A program made the position numbers and the translations under genes. Positions 1 through 11,797 of a stretch of 64,000 nt of DNA are shown here, in pieces. Source of the DNA: Floccularia luteovirens (lineage: Eukaryota > Basidiomycota > Agaricomycetes > Agaricales > Squamanitaceae); NCBI GenBank assembly GCA_009739215.1, contig VSJF01000005.1, forward strand, positions 868,001-932,000. Direction: 5' to 3'. The notes beneath the pieces were generated by a model that worked only from the letters and a program-made list of their open reading frames with translations, had not been told where the DNA came from and made no database searches. The first letter of the stretch is position 1. Every line of letters starts with the position of its first letter.

Positions 1-731
1 GAGGCTTTAACTTCTCCACAGCTTACCGCGTTAAAAACGGTGGCTATAATTGTTAGAATCGGTCTCATGCCGAACCGATTCCAAATAAAGTATGGCCCAA
101 ATGTCTTGGAGGATATGAAATGCCATGAAATCCGCACCGTCTTACCCATTCTGTCATCCTCTCGGACCATAAGTTTCGACCTTTCTGTTATTAAATTAGC
201 AAAGGTATGGTATAATTCTTCACCAAACTACTATTACTAAAAAATGCCTACATCTCTGATGTGAGTTGCCCAATTTTTTTTGAGCCGTCGTTCTTCACTC
301 AGACCCTCTCTACAAGGCTCAATCAAACTCTTGTCTTCGTCTTCGTCTTGATTGTATTCGTTGCCAAATATATTCTCAGCTTGTACATATAAAGTGGACC
401 TACAAATCATATTTTCAATTTGCCTCGCCCACTCGACTTAGTTTCCAAGTGACCAGAATATTTAACACACGCCAGGAATGTCATAAAATAGATATATTCC
501 AACACCTTTTCATAACTTTATCAAACGTATCTATGGCTAATAGGGGTGTCTTTCTAGGTATCAAACCAGTCAAGTTGCAAATCAATTGCAGGCTAGACTT
601 GGACGACTTCAGAACTAGGTTAAAAAGCGAAGCAAATGTGGTTGTATCCTTCAGAGGCGAAAACATCTCTTCCTCTCTGACTATCATCAACTCTTAGCCT
701 CCTGTTCTACTCTACTCTAGCTTCTCTCATA
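1..731. other. Upstream region of family W member 1; no gene seen
   Basis: I see no conserved coding sequence here. The short open frames overlap each other on both strands and match nothing in the rest of the window. The last 100 bases or so are pyrimidine-rich and end just before the start codon of the first family W gene, as expected for a fungal promoter and 5' leader. There is no clear TATA box. Confidence 0.5.
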
Positions 732-2142
732 ATGTCTTGCATCTCTCTCGTCAACAAGGTCATCGCCTTCTTTGTTTTCATTTGGACCGCTGTTGGAGGC
801 TTCCTTGCTTCTATACACAGCCCTTTATGGTTCTTCGGGTCATCCTCCTCGACATGCGCACCTGATGTCGACCTCGAAATTGGGAAGGTAGACAATGAAA
901 GTATGTCATCACTTCCTCACTTTACGACCTCAATTATTTAATGTTCGGCTGCAGTCATTGGAGATCCTTTCGCAGCTGATGGACCATCATGGTATGCTGA
1001 TGATGCTCCTCCCTCAGTTGATGTCGATCTTGAACGAGGTAGGGGCAATGAAGGTCAGCCACAGTTTCTGATTGGTTTCCTAAAATTTACACCTTTTTTG
1101 CAGTTGTAAAAGGCTCTTTAATTGCACGTGCTGTCCGAGCTGTTCGTCGCTCTTTTTCATGCATATGCCTTCCATCTTGGTTGTCCAAGCCATCTTGCCC
1201 TGCAAATATCGATCTCGAAAGAGGTGAGGCTGACGAGAAAGGTATGCCACTCCCTCTCTACCTCCTTCAGCTCATACTAATCCGACTTACTGCTTCTAGC
1301 ACTCCAAGAATCTTTAGCACGTGCTCTTCGACGCATAGATGATATAAATTCTGGGGTCCTTGTCTTTGGCAAGGATGAAGTTAAACCTGTTGCCCCTCAG
1401 GTTGATGAACGTGAGTTTCTGCACATCGATTTCCTTTTGGAGGTTGTTTCCTAATACCAAATTTAGCTGTCAGACCTGTTTGTGATAAGATCAAGGTCCC
1501 TACACGTCCTACACGCGTGGAAGACAGTCAAGCCGATGGCTTTGTTGACTTGGGAAAGTTGAAGCATATATATCGTATCAAACACCAAGGAAGACCAAAT
1601 GGTAAGTCAATCTTTACATAAAGTATCTACTTGTGAGCTAATGGATGGCAGCCCCCCGCTCGTCGATCCCCACCTCCCCAAGGCGCAACTACAAGACAGG
1701 ACACCAGCTTAGTCACGTCAGATATAAGTCAGGACACGGTGACGAACTATTCAAATGGGTCCTTGTTGGACAAGCCATACGTGCAGAAATTTCGCCTCCA
1801 TCTTCACCGCCGCCTTCCCCCCCTTCGCCTCCAGTCGAAAACTTCTCCTTGATCTCCAGCTCACCATCATATCTGTTACTGTCATCTCTTGCTTTGAGTG
1901 ATGAGGATGAGGATGGGAACGAGGATGAGAAAGAGGATGAGGATAGAGGTGATGAAGGGGTTTCAAGCATATCGACTTCGAGTTCATCCTCTGCTTCATC
2001 TCTGTCGCTCTATTCGATGGAGACTGGAGTCGGTTCCCCTCCTGCATCTCCCCTACTGACTGATGAAGATTGTCCAGAAGAATTCTCTGTTGCTATCTCT
2101 GCTGGTGAAGCCTCAAGAAGCATTCGCCAAATCCGTGCATGA
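732..2142 (+). CDS. Family W member 1, hypothetical protein (380 aa, 6 exons)
   Basis: Function unknown. Exons read from GT/AG sites and frame: 732-900, 955-1053, 1104-1241, 1300-1410, 1467-1601, 1652-2142, giving 380 residues. All five introns are phase 1. The N-terminus has a hydrophobic stretch (residues about 5-28, VIAFFVFIWTAVGGFL) that could be a signal anchor or membrane-binding helix. Exons 1-3 each encode one unit with a Trp-centred motif followed by [VI]DLE[IR]G (PLWFFG..VDLEIG, PSWYAD..VDLERG, PSWLSK..IDLERG). Exon 4 carries ARALRR..VLVFGK and exon 5 GFVDLGKLKHIYRIKHQGR. Exon 6 has RRNYK..GDELFKWVLVGQA, then Pro-, Asp/Glu- and Ser-rich stretches and a closing EEFSVAISAGEAS. Three paralogues lie at 25.6, 35.9 and 59.4 kb, and this is the most diverged. 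Start chosen because it aligns with the paralogues. Confidence 0.8.
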
Positions 2143-2364
2143 GCCACTGTTAATCATAATCTTCCGATACACCGCCTGGCCGTGCGATAGTCAAGTTCGT
2201 ACCCTCTGTTGAAGACCACTGCAACCTATACCCTTATACCCTTACTTGCTGAAGTTATCAAATTTAAGACACGAACTGGTATACGATGTGATGCGGGTTT
2301 CAAGCTACCCCTCCCACACCACATACACTTTGAAAGGATCACCCGACCCTCGTCATCTAACAGT

Positions 2365-2423
2365 TGTCACGCCGTCGCTGACTTGTGCTCTCGATGAGAG
2401 CACATGATCTTCGTAAAGGTGAC
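2365..2423 (+). promoter_or_regulatory. Conserved 3' hairpin block downstream of family W member 1
   Basis: A block beginning GTCACGCCGTCG and ending CGTAAAGGTGAC recurs downstream of all four family W genes. Here it holds a perfect 8-bp stem (GTGCTCTC/GAGAGCAC, 2385-2403) with a 3-nt loop. The surrounding sequence has stop codons in this copy, so it is noncoding. Its role is unknown; a 3' UTR structure is the simplest guess. Confidence 0.55.
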
Positions 2424-2780
2424 TCATAACGATGACAGGTGATCCATCAAGATCTATACCCTTCCCCCTCCAGTTTTGGTCCCAACTTCTCCGCAAGATC
2501 AATTGCAGTGGTCAGATCTAAAGCACGTCCGCGGGTCGCATGGAAAATTTCTGGCGACAGTTTTTACAGGGATTGGAATTTTTTGTGGAATCTGCCAGTC
2601 TTGCATACTTCAACATGCATTGCAAGATTCAGCTATGACTTTCACATGGTCTTAATGGTGTTGCTTGGTCTTCTCGGTCTACTTGCTCATTGCACAGTCT
2701 CCTTCTTGGTCTCGGAATCTCCCCTTTCTAGCGCAGAAGATGGGTTTTGCTTCATTCTCATCGTCCTATCCTCCAATTTA

Positions 2781-3040
2781 TAGCTCAAGAGTTTCGTATC
2801 GTCATAGTTTCGTCGTATCAGTCTCTAGTCTGCATATTAGCTCAAGAGTGTCTTAACACCACAGTCTCATCGTATCAGTCTCCAGTTTGCACAATAGCTC
2901 AAGAGTTTCTTAGTAGTTTTTAGTTTGGTTTTATCGTATCAGTCCGCACATTAGCTCAAGAGTTTCGTACCGTAGTCTTAGTTATATATCGTATTAGTCC
3001 CCAGTTTACTTAATAGCTCAAGAGTTTCGTATCATATATC
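2781..3040 (+). repeat. 57-bp minisatellite, about 4.5 copies
   Basis: Units starting TAGCTCAAGAGT begin at 2781, 2838, 2895, 2952 and 3014, so the period is 57, 57, 57 and 62 bp. Each full unit also contains TCGTAT[CT]AGTC near its end. The array lies between the family W member 1 tail and the methyltransferase gene. The rest of 2424-3264 holds no gene that I can see. Confidence 0.85.
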
Positions 3041-3252
3041 CCTTATCAAAATATCTCCACTTGTGAACCTTAACTATAGAATCCGCTTATCTTATTGACC
3101 ACGGAAGCTTTGTTTGGTTTGATGGCTTTTACCAAACAACACCCCTAAAAATATTTATTTAACGTATTATCACCAGGATCTCCGAAAATACCATTCAAGT
3201 ACTCTAGACTGATACCCCAAGATAATTTGCGTACCATCCCATCTAATACTGA

Positions 3253-4329
<1,077 letters not shown>

Positions 4330-4433
4330 ATAATCATATAACCATTCAAAAAGTACGATATACACCTTGTTACATAACAAAAAATTGAGACAAAGAGACA
4401 TAAATTTAGATTCATCTAACCAGGCCACAACAC

Positions 4434-4909
<476 letters not shown>

Positions 4910-5119
4910 GATTGTGAGAGATGTATTAGTGTTTGTAAGGTAGTGGTAAGTTGTAGTGGTTGATAGCGGAAGTTGTGATGGTGGTTAAGAAGAGAAAAGA
5001 GTTTGTTGACGAGACGTGACTTAATTATGTTTGTTGCGCGACTATTTGTACATATTGACGTGATTGAGTACAATGATGTAATGCAGTACAGAAATGTTTT
5101 ACAAAACTATCAAATCAAT

Positions 5120-7730
5120 TCAGAGATCGAACGCTGCGCTTTCCCAACCCGGACGAGAACGTTCGAGTTGTATCTTCCCATCTACGCTGCTCTTGAAGCT
5201 TTGCACCTGTCGCCTTCCTTCTTTGAACAGGCCCTGTGCCCTTCTCTTCATCTCTTCTCCAACCTGCTTGCCCTTATCTCTCGCATCTCCGATGTCCACG
5301 TCCATAACTTCTCCGACATTGACTCCCATGTTTTGGCCTACAGCTTCGACCTTATCTTTCAGTGGCTCGCTTCCTGTTCCGAGCGGTCCCCGTTTCTGCC
5401 CGCTCAGAATCTGTGGTTCAGCTCCCATAGCAAGAGTACTTTTACCCTCCGTCACTCCTTCTTTATTCACTGTTTGTGCTTCAACAACTAGTCCTGTTCC
5501 TGTTGCCCGCCATCCAAATTCAAGACCCGAACTCTCCCTGCGAAGTCTTCCGATTTCACTCCAAATCGCCGCCATTACGGATCCTCCTCCGCCCAAACCC
5601 GTATCTTGAAATACTTCTTTGCGTTTCCCAATGTCGAATGCTACCCCATCGGTCCAATCAACGACTGCTCTGAACTGTTCCGTCAATGTCCTCGACAGGG
5701 CTTCGCGCAAGCGCATGACCATGATGGGTTTAAATAACGTCGTAAGAATCGCGTGATTGCTCTCCCGAACCTCGATACCGACATCCTCGGAGATGTTGAC
5801 AGCGATATCTTCAATACAATTGAAGTGTCTGAGACTCTCCCGACTCTTCGGACCAGTCACCGATGCCGGGATTAATCGTATCTTCAGATCAATATCAATT
5901 CCCTTCTCTGGTAGGTTCAACCCCAAGAGACCAGTAAATTCGCTAGGGCCGAGTGCAGAGGCTGTTTTATCTTTGTACCAGAATGACACGTCTTCCAGTG
6001 TGAGTTGTAATGCCTGGATGCGTATGTGAGTGAGCGTGCCCATGTCGGTACGAGAATGTGTCGATGGTGCAGCAGACGTTTTGATATCGATATCGGTAAT
6101 ATTTCTGATGTATATATGGGATGGAAGGAGGTTGAATGACGAAATATCCAAATTTTCGAGAACAAATTCGATTTCTTCGTCCTTGTACTCAGTTCTACCG
6201 GACAAAAGTCAGCATCAATCCAAGCGGCATAAACGGTTACAAACCTCGGAATGGGTACGTCTCTCATCTTGTTCAAGAGCTTGGGCAAATACACCTTGAA
6301 CAAGTCCTGCCAGAACCATGTCGCTTGCTCTACCGCAGCTTGCACGCCTTCTGTTGCCTGAGCGCGACTATCAACCAGACCAGCTTGAACATCTCTTCCA
6401 AGTTGAATGTGAGCCTCCTTAAGCCGAATCATGTCTGTGTCTTTCCTCAAGCCTTGATCCAATTTGGCGAGTTCTTGCTTCATCTCTTCAACACAAACTT
6501 TCCACTTTTGATCTTTTTCCAATAAAGTCTTCCAGCGCACGCGGAGCTCCTTGCGTTTCTTTATACCTTCTTCCGAGCGAGCCCAGCCAGTTTGGGTGAG
6601 ATTTTTCCGAGCAATGTCAAAGAAATCATCAAACCACCCGATGAGTTTGTCGTCACGCACAATAGCGTTGGCACAAGACCTAATGCGAGCGATTATTGGA
6701 TCAAACGTCATTCCTGAAAGACGTTCGACAAAGGTGCGGATGAGATCAAGAGCTTTGGGAACATGTTGTTCGGGAGTAGGATCCTTGACAAATGTCGACA
6801 GAGTCGTATTAGGATCGGATGCAGCATCGACTGTTTCATGAAGGCGTTTTTGGAAGATGGAGAACATCGTTTCGAGTGCTTCTCTATATTCAGGATCGGA
6901 TCCCGCACGGTCGCACATCTATATCGAGCCGAGAATTAGACGCGACGAAACTAGGTTTGGCAGTTGAACTAACCTTATAAAATGCGTTTTGGAGTCTTAA
7001 AGAAGTCTTGTCGGCCTTTTCATACGCGGTAGCTGAAGCACTCTGTGCTGTGCCAATGACGCTGGTACCAGCATCCTTGACGGTATCCATGCCATGCTGC
7101 CAAGCAACTTTAACATCTTTTTCTTCCTCCAATCGTTTCTTGTCACGGCCAAGAGTATCTCTTTCACCTTCCTGGACACCTTGTTCGACGTGTCTCAGAG
7201 ACTCCTTAGCACGACCTGCTTGTTCCTGAACAACTTCGGCCGCATCGGCAAGGGAGAGGCGGGCGATAGACATAAAGTCCTGAAGGATAGAAGTCCCCTC
7301 TGATGATAAACTATTCCAGATAATAGTAATGATTGTACGGAGAGCAGAGCGAAGGGCCTTGATATCATCCAAAGCTTGGTCTTTTTTTGCATCAACCTCC
7401 GGGGTGGTGGTGATGTCTCCCTCAGTGAGATGCCAAATTGCTTCTTGAACGATATTATCAGCTAAAACGAAACGATGAGACCAGGCATTTACATAACAGT
7501 GGAAACAGAAGAATACCATTTTTATTTGACAAAAGAGATTTGTATGCGTTGAGAACATCCTGAAGATCCCTGGCTATAACCCTGCCGTGATGACTCAAGC
7601 TATCAGCACCAGTTGGTTTTGTGCTAGGGATAACATGATGGGTGAGCCAGTCAACTAAAGAATTGATCTGTTGTGTGGTTGGTAATTTTCCAGCATCGAG
7701 AGCTGCTAAGACAGAAGAAGATTTGTCCAT
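5120..7730 (-). CDS. HAM1-like protein (816 aa, 4 exons)
   Basis: Exons 7730-7517, 7461-6974, 6918-6245 and 6194-5120 join in frame to 816 codons. The start MDKSSSVLAALDAGKLPTTQ and the motif ..VLNAYKSLLSNKN..ADNIVQEAIWHLTEGD match the fungal HAM1-like N-terminal domain. The middle is helical and charged (residues about 120-440), with several SAxxAYEKAD- and EQAxxAKES-like stretches. The C-terminal third (YIRNITDIDIK.., LTLEDVSFWYKDKTA, GLLGLNLPEKGIDIDLKIRL) has the beta-rich character of the C-terminal HAM1/DUF4449-type domain, which is grouped with lipid-binding BPI-like folds. Function in filamentous fungi is poorly defined; I recall links to hyphal fusion and membrane lipids only in general terms. 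The tail after residue about 700 is low-complexity. The domain order and full length indicate an intact gene. Confidence 0.85.
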
Positions 7731-8718
7731 GATAGCGTAAAGTTTGAGAATGAGGGAGACAATCTATGAGACATGCGCTTGTTTATAACTTACTCGTTTA
7801 CCCCAATGACGTTCTGCGCACCCAGTATGTGACGTAACCATTGAGTGACGTAATTCTCTTAATGTTGACTTCAGGTTTTCTTCTATGAGTCTGAGACCGC
7901 CGTGTTTCTGTCCTGAGGCAGTGGAGTAGCAGTGCTAGGATGTCAACTTTCAATACGTTACGTTTAACATGCCATCAGCTTTTGCAGATTGGAGCTAAAG
8001 GTAACCATTCCAAACGCAACAACAGTTTTACTTTCCCGTTCGCAGCTCCAAGTTATCACAGATTCTTCAAGGACGTCTTTGTCCTTGGTAAACCTCTTTA
8101 GCGACAAAGAAAATGAGTAAACTTTTCGACGGTCAATTCGCTGTCTACTTCTTAGTCGTATACAGACCTTTCATACACTCCTAATTTTGTCATTCTACAC
8201 CCGACAAGAATGGTGGCATGGAATGCATAGCAGTGCATCTACCTAGTACGTTACGTTGCATCTCTCATAGTAAGACCGTATTTTTGTTTATTAGGTCACT
8301 CCATATAAAGTCTAATAAATAGCGTCATTTACGTCGGCCTACGTCACTAAGACAAATTGGCTGCGACATCGGATCATTGGATGACGTGAACTCAATGAAT
8401 CCTGCGTTATCGATTTATCATAAAACTTGTTAACTTACCTGACCATTGCGGTGGAATGGGGTTAAATGACCATACAAAGAATGTGCACGTGGGGTCGATT
8501 GCGCAACGTCACCATCAGCTCTATCGTTACTATCCCCATGTCCCAGCCTAGACCACATACGGGCTGAAACACCTGCAGAAAAACACGAGGCGAGCAAGCC
8601 ACTAACCACGACCCCCAAACCTGCAGAAAACAACGAGGGCGAAAACTCAACAATAAAAAGGAAGTGCAGCACACAAGAACCATGAACCCAGATAAATTCC
8701 TTTCCACTACGGGCCCTT
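7731..8718. other. Intergenic, no gene seen
   Basis: About 1 kb between the HAM1-like start and the gag frame. It contains several TGACGTAA/TACGTCA-like words but no convincing reading frame and no long terminal repeat that I can match downstream of gag. The last 200 bases could be the gag 5' leader. Confidence 0.4.
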
Positions 8719-9846
8719 ATGTCAGACTTTGCGCTCATCCCAGATTTCAGTGGCAATTTCAAAGACACAATACCAGCTACAGTGTTCATGAAAAAATACC
8801 GACGTGGAGTAATGCTACGACCGAATGTCAGAACAGAACAAGACATGATCAACGCATTAGAAGACTACCTAATCTCAAACTCACCAGCCGAAAAATGGTA
8901 CAGAGACTCAGAAACGCCTAAAGGAACATGGGCAGAACTAAGTGCCTCATTCCTCCGAAGGTTCCCGGGTATAGAAGGGGTCAGACGTTCGACAGAAGAC
9001 ATACAAAGAGAGATGCAGAACATACGCCTATCCACAGAGGAATTGGGTAAAATAGAGATGTGGAAAGGCACAGAGGCATGGACGCATTGTATCTTTGCAG
9101 AGAAACTACTATTTCTAGCGCGAGAGGCAAAAATTGTCAACGAAAGCAGCTCGATCTACATGATAAGGGACAATCTACCAGACATTATCAAAGAGAAAGT
9201 ACCGGAATCATGCAAGAACTGGATAGCCTTTGCAGATTCCATCAAAAGCGTCGACCTGGCATACATCGAAGAGGAAGTGCGCAGACACAAGGAACTAAAA
9301 ACAATGCAAGACCTCATAACCACCAGACTAGTCCAACTCGAACTAACGAATAGAACAACCACATCACCCGCAGCAAGTGTACGCATGCAAGCGAGGCAAA
9401 TGTTCACCAATAATGCCCCACAACTTACCGAAGCACAAAAAACGACACTCAAGGAGCGCATAAACGCATTCCCAATCCAACCAAACACACCAGAAGGATA
9501 TGCGGAATACAAGCAACAACTTCGCACCTGGAATGCCCAATTTGGCACACAAGGGGCGACAGCAACAACGGGATTTCCGTTACAGCCCGGAGGAGCACCC
9601 ATATGTTCAGGGGAGTGTTACAAATGTGGAAAAGTGGGACACACACGAATACGATGCACAACTCAACCACAAGAATACATCAATGTGAGGGAAAGCGATT
9701 TTCGTAACCTATGCGGTGCTGCGCTGGGCAGGAACCGCAATTACAATGAAGATCACTTCGCGGTTGTTGAGGAAGAAAACGAGTTTAGCTGGTTGAATCA
9801 CAGAGGATACAGGGTGCAGGGAAATGACCAAGGGCTGTCGGCGTAG
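8719..9846 (+). CDS. Retrotransposon Gag-like protein with CCHC zinc knuckle (375 aa)
   Basis: A single uninterrupted frame of 375 residues. The N-terminal two thirds is helical, with the retroelement-gag pattern (AEKWYRDSETPKGTW..LSASFLRRFPG). The C-terminus has a CCHC knuckle, CYKCGKVGHTRIRC, fitting C-X2-C-X4-H-X4-C, which binds nucleic acid in Gag proteins. This fits the gag of Ty3-like elements that are common in agaric genomes. No reverse transcriptase, RNase H or integrase follows, and I found no flanking LTRs. It is either a truncated element or a gag kept on its own. The ATG at 8719 is the first that keeps the frame; an earlier ATG at 8682 is out of frame. Confidence 0.75.
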   Translation: MSDFALIPDFSGNFKDTIPATVFMKKYRRGVMLRPNVRTEQDMINALEDYLISNSPAEKWYRDSETPKGTWAELSASFLRRFPGIEGVRRSTEDIQREMQNIRLSTEELGKIEMWKGTEAWTHCIFAEKLLFLAREAKIVNESSSIYMIRDNLPDIIKEKVPESCKNWIAFADSIKSVDLAYIEEEVRRHKELKTMQDLITTRLVQLELTNRTTTSPAASVRMQARQMFTNNAPQLTEAQKTTLKERINAFPIQPNTPEGYAEYKQQLRTWNAQFGTQGATATTGFPLQPGGAPICSGECYKCGKVGHTRIRCTTQPQEYINVRESDFRNLCGAALGRNRNYNEDHFAVVEEENEFSWLNHRGYRVQGNDQGLSA

Positions 9847-9857
9847 ACAATGAGCTG

Positions 9858-10184
9858 GTGGCTTTTAACACAACTCCAGAGCAGGACGTACCCACTGTGA
9901 TAGATAAAGAAACTACATACATACTTGACTTGTACACGACAGGACACGAGTCTAACAACACCCGAGACCACGCACCCAACCCCTTTAAATACATGTTACA
10001 ATTCCTAGGACCAAAAGGCGAAATCGTCAGGGTCCAAGCGCTCATAAAGCGGTGGAAGACGTCGATGGTGACATCGACATCGCAGGTCGTAAGAAAGGGG
10101 GGAAGAAGGTTAGTCCTTCTATTAATGAAAATGGCCATCCATCATTCACGGATTCCGTTGTCTTCTGACAATATCTGTTTTTGA
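9858..10184 (+). pseudogene. Remnant of the gag-pol junction (protease-like start)
   Basis: Just after the gag stop the sequence reads FKYMLQFLGPKGEIVRVQALI, which resembles the segment ahead of the aspartic protease in agaric gag-pol proteins. It runs into unrelated residues (KRWKTSMVTSTSQV) where the catalytic Asp-containing motif is expected, and stops. A frameshift or deletion therefore removed the protease and everything after it. I saw no further pol sequence up to 10.58 kb. Confidence 0.45.
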
Positions 10185-10752
10185 TTTGCGTGCTTATTTG
10201 CAAACACTTATACTGTATTTAGTTATTTAAATGAAACATATTTTTGAACTTGACGCGATTTTCTAGTTTGACTTTGTATTGTAGCGGGTTCTGCCGGAAG
10301 CAATGTCTGGCCTAACGATAAGTAGTCATGTGATAAAACATTCATAAAACTAATTTAATGACGTTCCGCTTGAACACCAGCTGTGGCGTGCACCTTTCAA
10401 ATGTCAAAACATAAAAATATTAGTGTTACAGATCACGGGACCACGCGTCTACGCGCCTTAAGATTAAAACATTCCTACAATCCTGTCTTTCCTTCCAACC
10501 ACCTTCTTGGTCTCAAAACTTCTCTCCTGCTCTTCCTTAAATAATTCATACACACCCCACCACATTCTACCCACTCTTCACAATGTCTCGTGCACAAGAC
10601 TGCATTGCCAGTCGGGAGTTCACCATGGACCTCGCCGATGCTATGTTAGTATTCTTCTATCAACGCGCCCTTGCGCCTTTCCCTCTTCCTTCGATCTTAG
10701 CCACTGAAACCAATTCTTTACAGCCTCCAACAGCTTGTAAACAACACGAAAG

Positions 10753-11797
10753 ATGGAAGAACCCAACATCAAATGTCTCAGTAATAACATTGGTCTGGTA
10801 CCACAAGTTCAACGTGTTCCACTCGGCAGGATTACGAAAAGAACAGCTTCTCAGTCCAACATTGAGTTAGTTTTCTTATTCTACTGCAATTATCGTTTTC
10901 ACTTACTCGCGTGATGTAGTGTTGCATATAATGAAGGAGAGGAATTATACCACCCGATTAAGAAGGCAAAAAATACCAACGTCAACACCGCCATCGCTCC
11001 CGCCAATTATTGGCCTGGTGCTATAGATGCCACCGTACCCATACCCGTCCACGCTCTTTATAATTTTACTACTCATGACCAAACGTGAGCTGCTACCCTT
11101 ATAAGCATTACAAACATTTTCTCATTATTATATCTCTTTCAGTACGATGAATACGTTCTTGGCGGAGCCACCGAACCAATTCATTGAACCAGTTCAAGTA
11201 ATAACGGCGAACAACCAAGTCACCCCACCCGCGCCAGCAACAGGGTCTAACAATTGGGTAGATCCCACAGGTACCGGACCTTCCCCCGCTCCCAGCAATC
11301 TCTCCGACACTTCTAAAACCAACCCCTCCACTGATACTAGCGCCCCCACCGTCATCTGTAAGTGGGGGCCTTGCAATGCCGAAATAACTCGTGCCCCCGA
11401 CACAATCCGCAACCACTTCTCCTCCATCCACTCTCTCGACCTCAGCCGCGGTGGCACCGCACTTATCCCTTGCCAATGGCAAGGCTGTCAAGCCCGCCGT
11501 GGAGAACGCGCCGAATCCAATTTGAGTGCACTAGTGATGGCAGATGGGATGTTTAGGCACCTTACTACTTGCAAAGGACACATCGAGTTGGAAAAGTTTG
11601 AGTGCAGGATTTGTGGACATGTCGCGACAAGGTCTCTTACATTGAAGAGGCACGAGGAGAAACAGCATGGGATTATTGATACTACCGATAATGCTGCTGG
11701 CACTAGTACTAGTGCTGCTCCTGGGGGAAAGGCTGCCAAAGCTAAAAAATCAACAGCCAAGACCACCAAAGCCAAAGCTGGTGGGTCGCGTGCTTAA
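10753..11797 (+). CDS. C2H2-type zinc-finger protein (310 aa, 3 exons)
   Basis: Exons 10753-10865, 10920-11084 and 11143-11797 join in frame to 310 residues beginning MEEPNIKCLSNN. Three Cys/His clusters lie in the C-terminal half: CKWGPC..HFSSIH, CQWQGC..HLTTCKGH, and a clean C2H2 finger CRICGH..LKRHEEKQH (C-X2-C-X12-H-X5-H). The tail is Lys/Ala-rich (GGKAAKAKKSTAKTTKAKAG), which could aid nuclear localisation or DNA contact. A role in DNA binding is inferred from the fingers. Upstream, an ATG at 10583 opens a short frame that splices (GTTAGT..TTTACAG) into a stop, so I treat 10583-10752 as leader with an upstream ORF. An alternative start in that leader cannot be excluded. Confidence 0.65.

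Noticed and set aside
449..697. 82-aa plus-strand frame and its 69-aa minus shadow as a small gene
   Set aside because: No motif, no clear start context and no match elsewhere in the window. It lies in the promoter region of family W member 1.
5003..5609. Plus-strand frames of 162 and 171 aa opposite the HAM1-like C-terminus
   Set aside because: Shadows of the long minus-strand exon, with no domain of their own.
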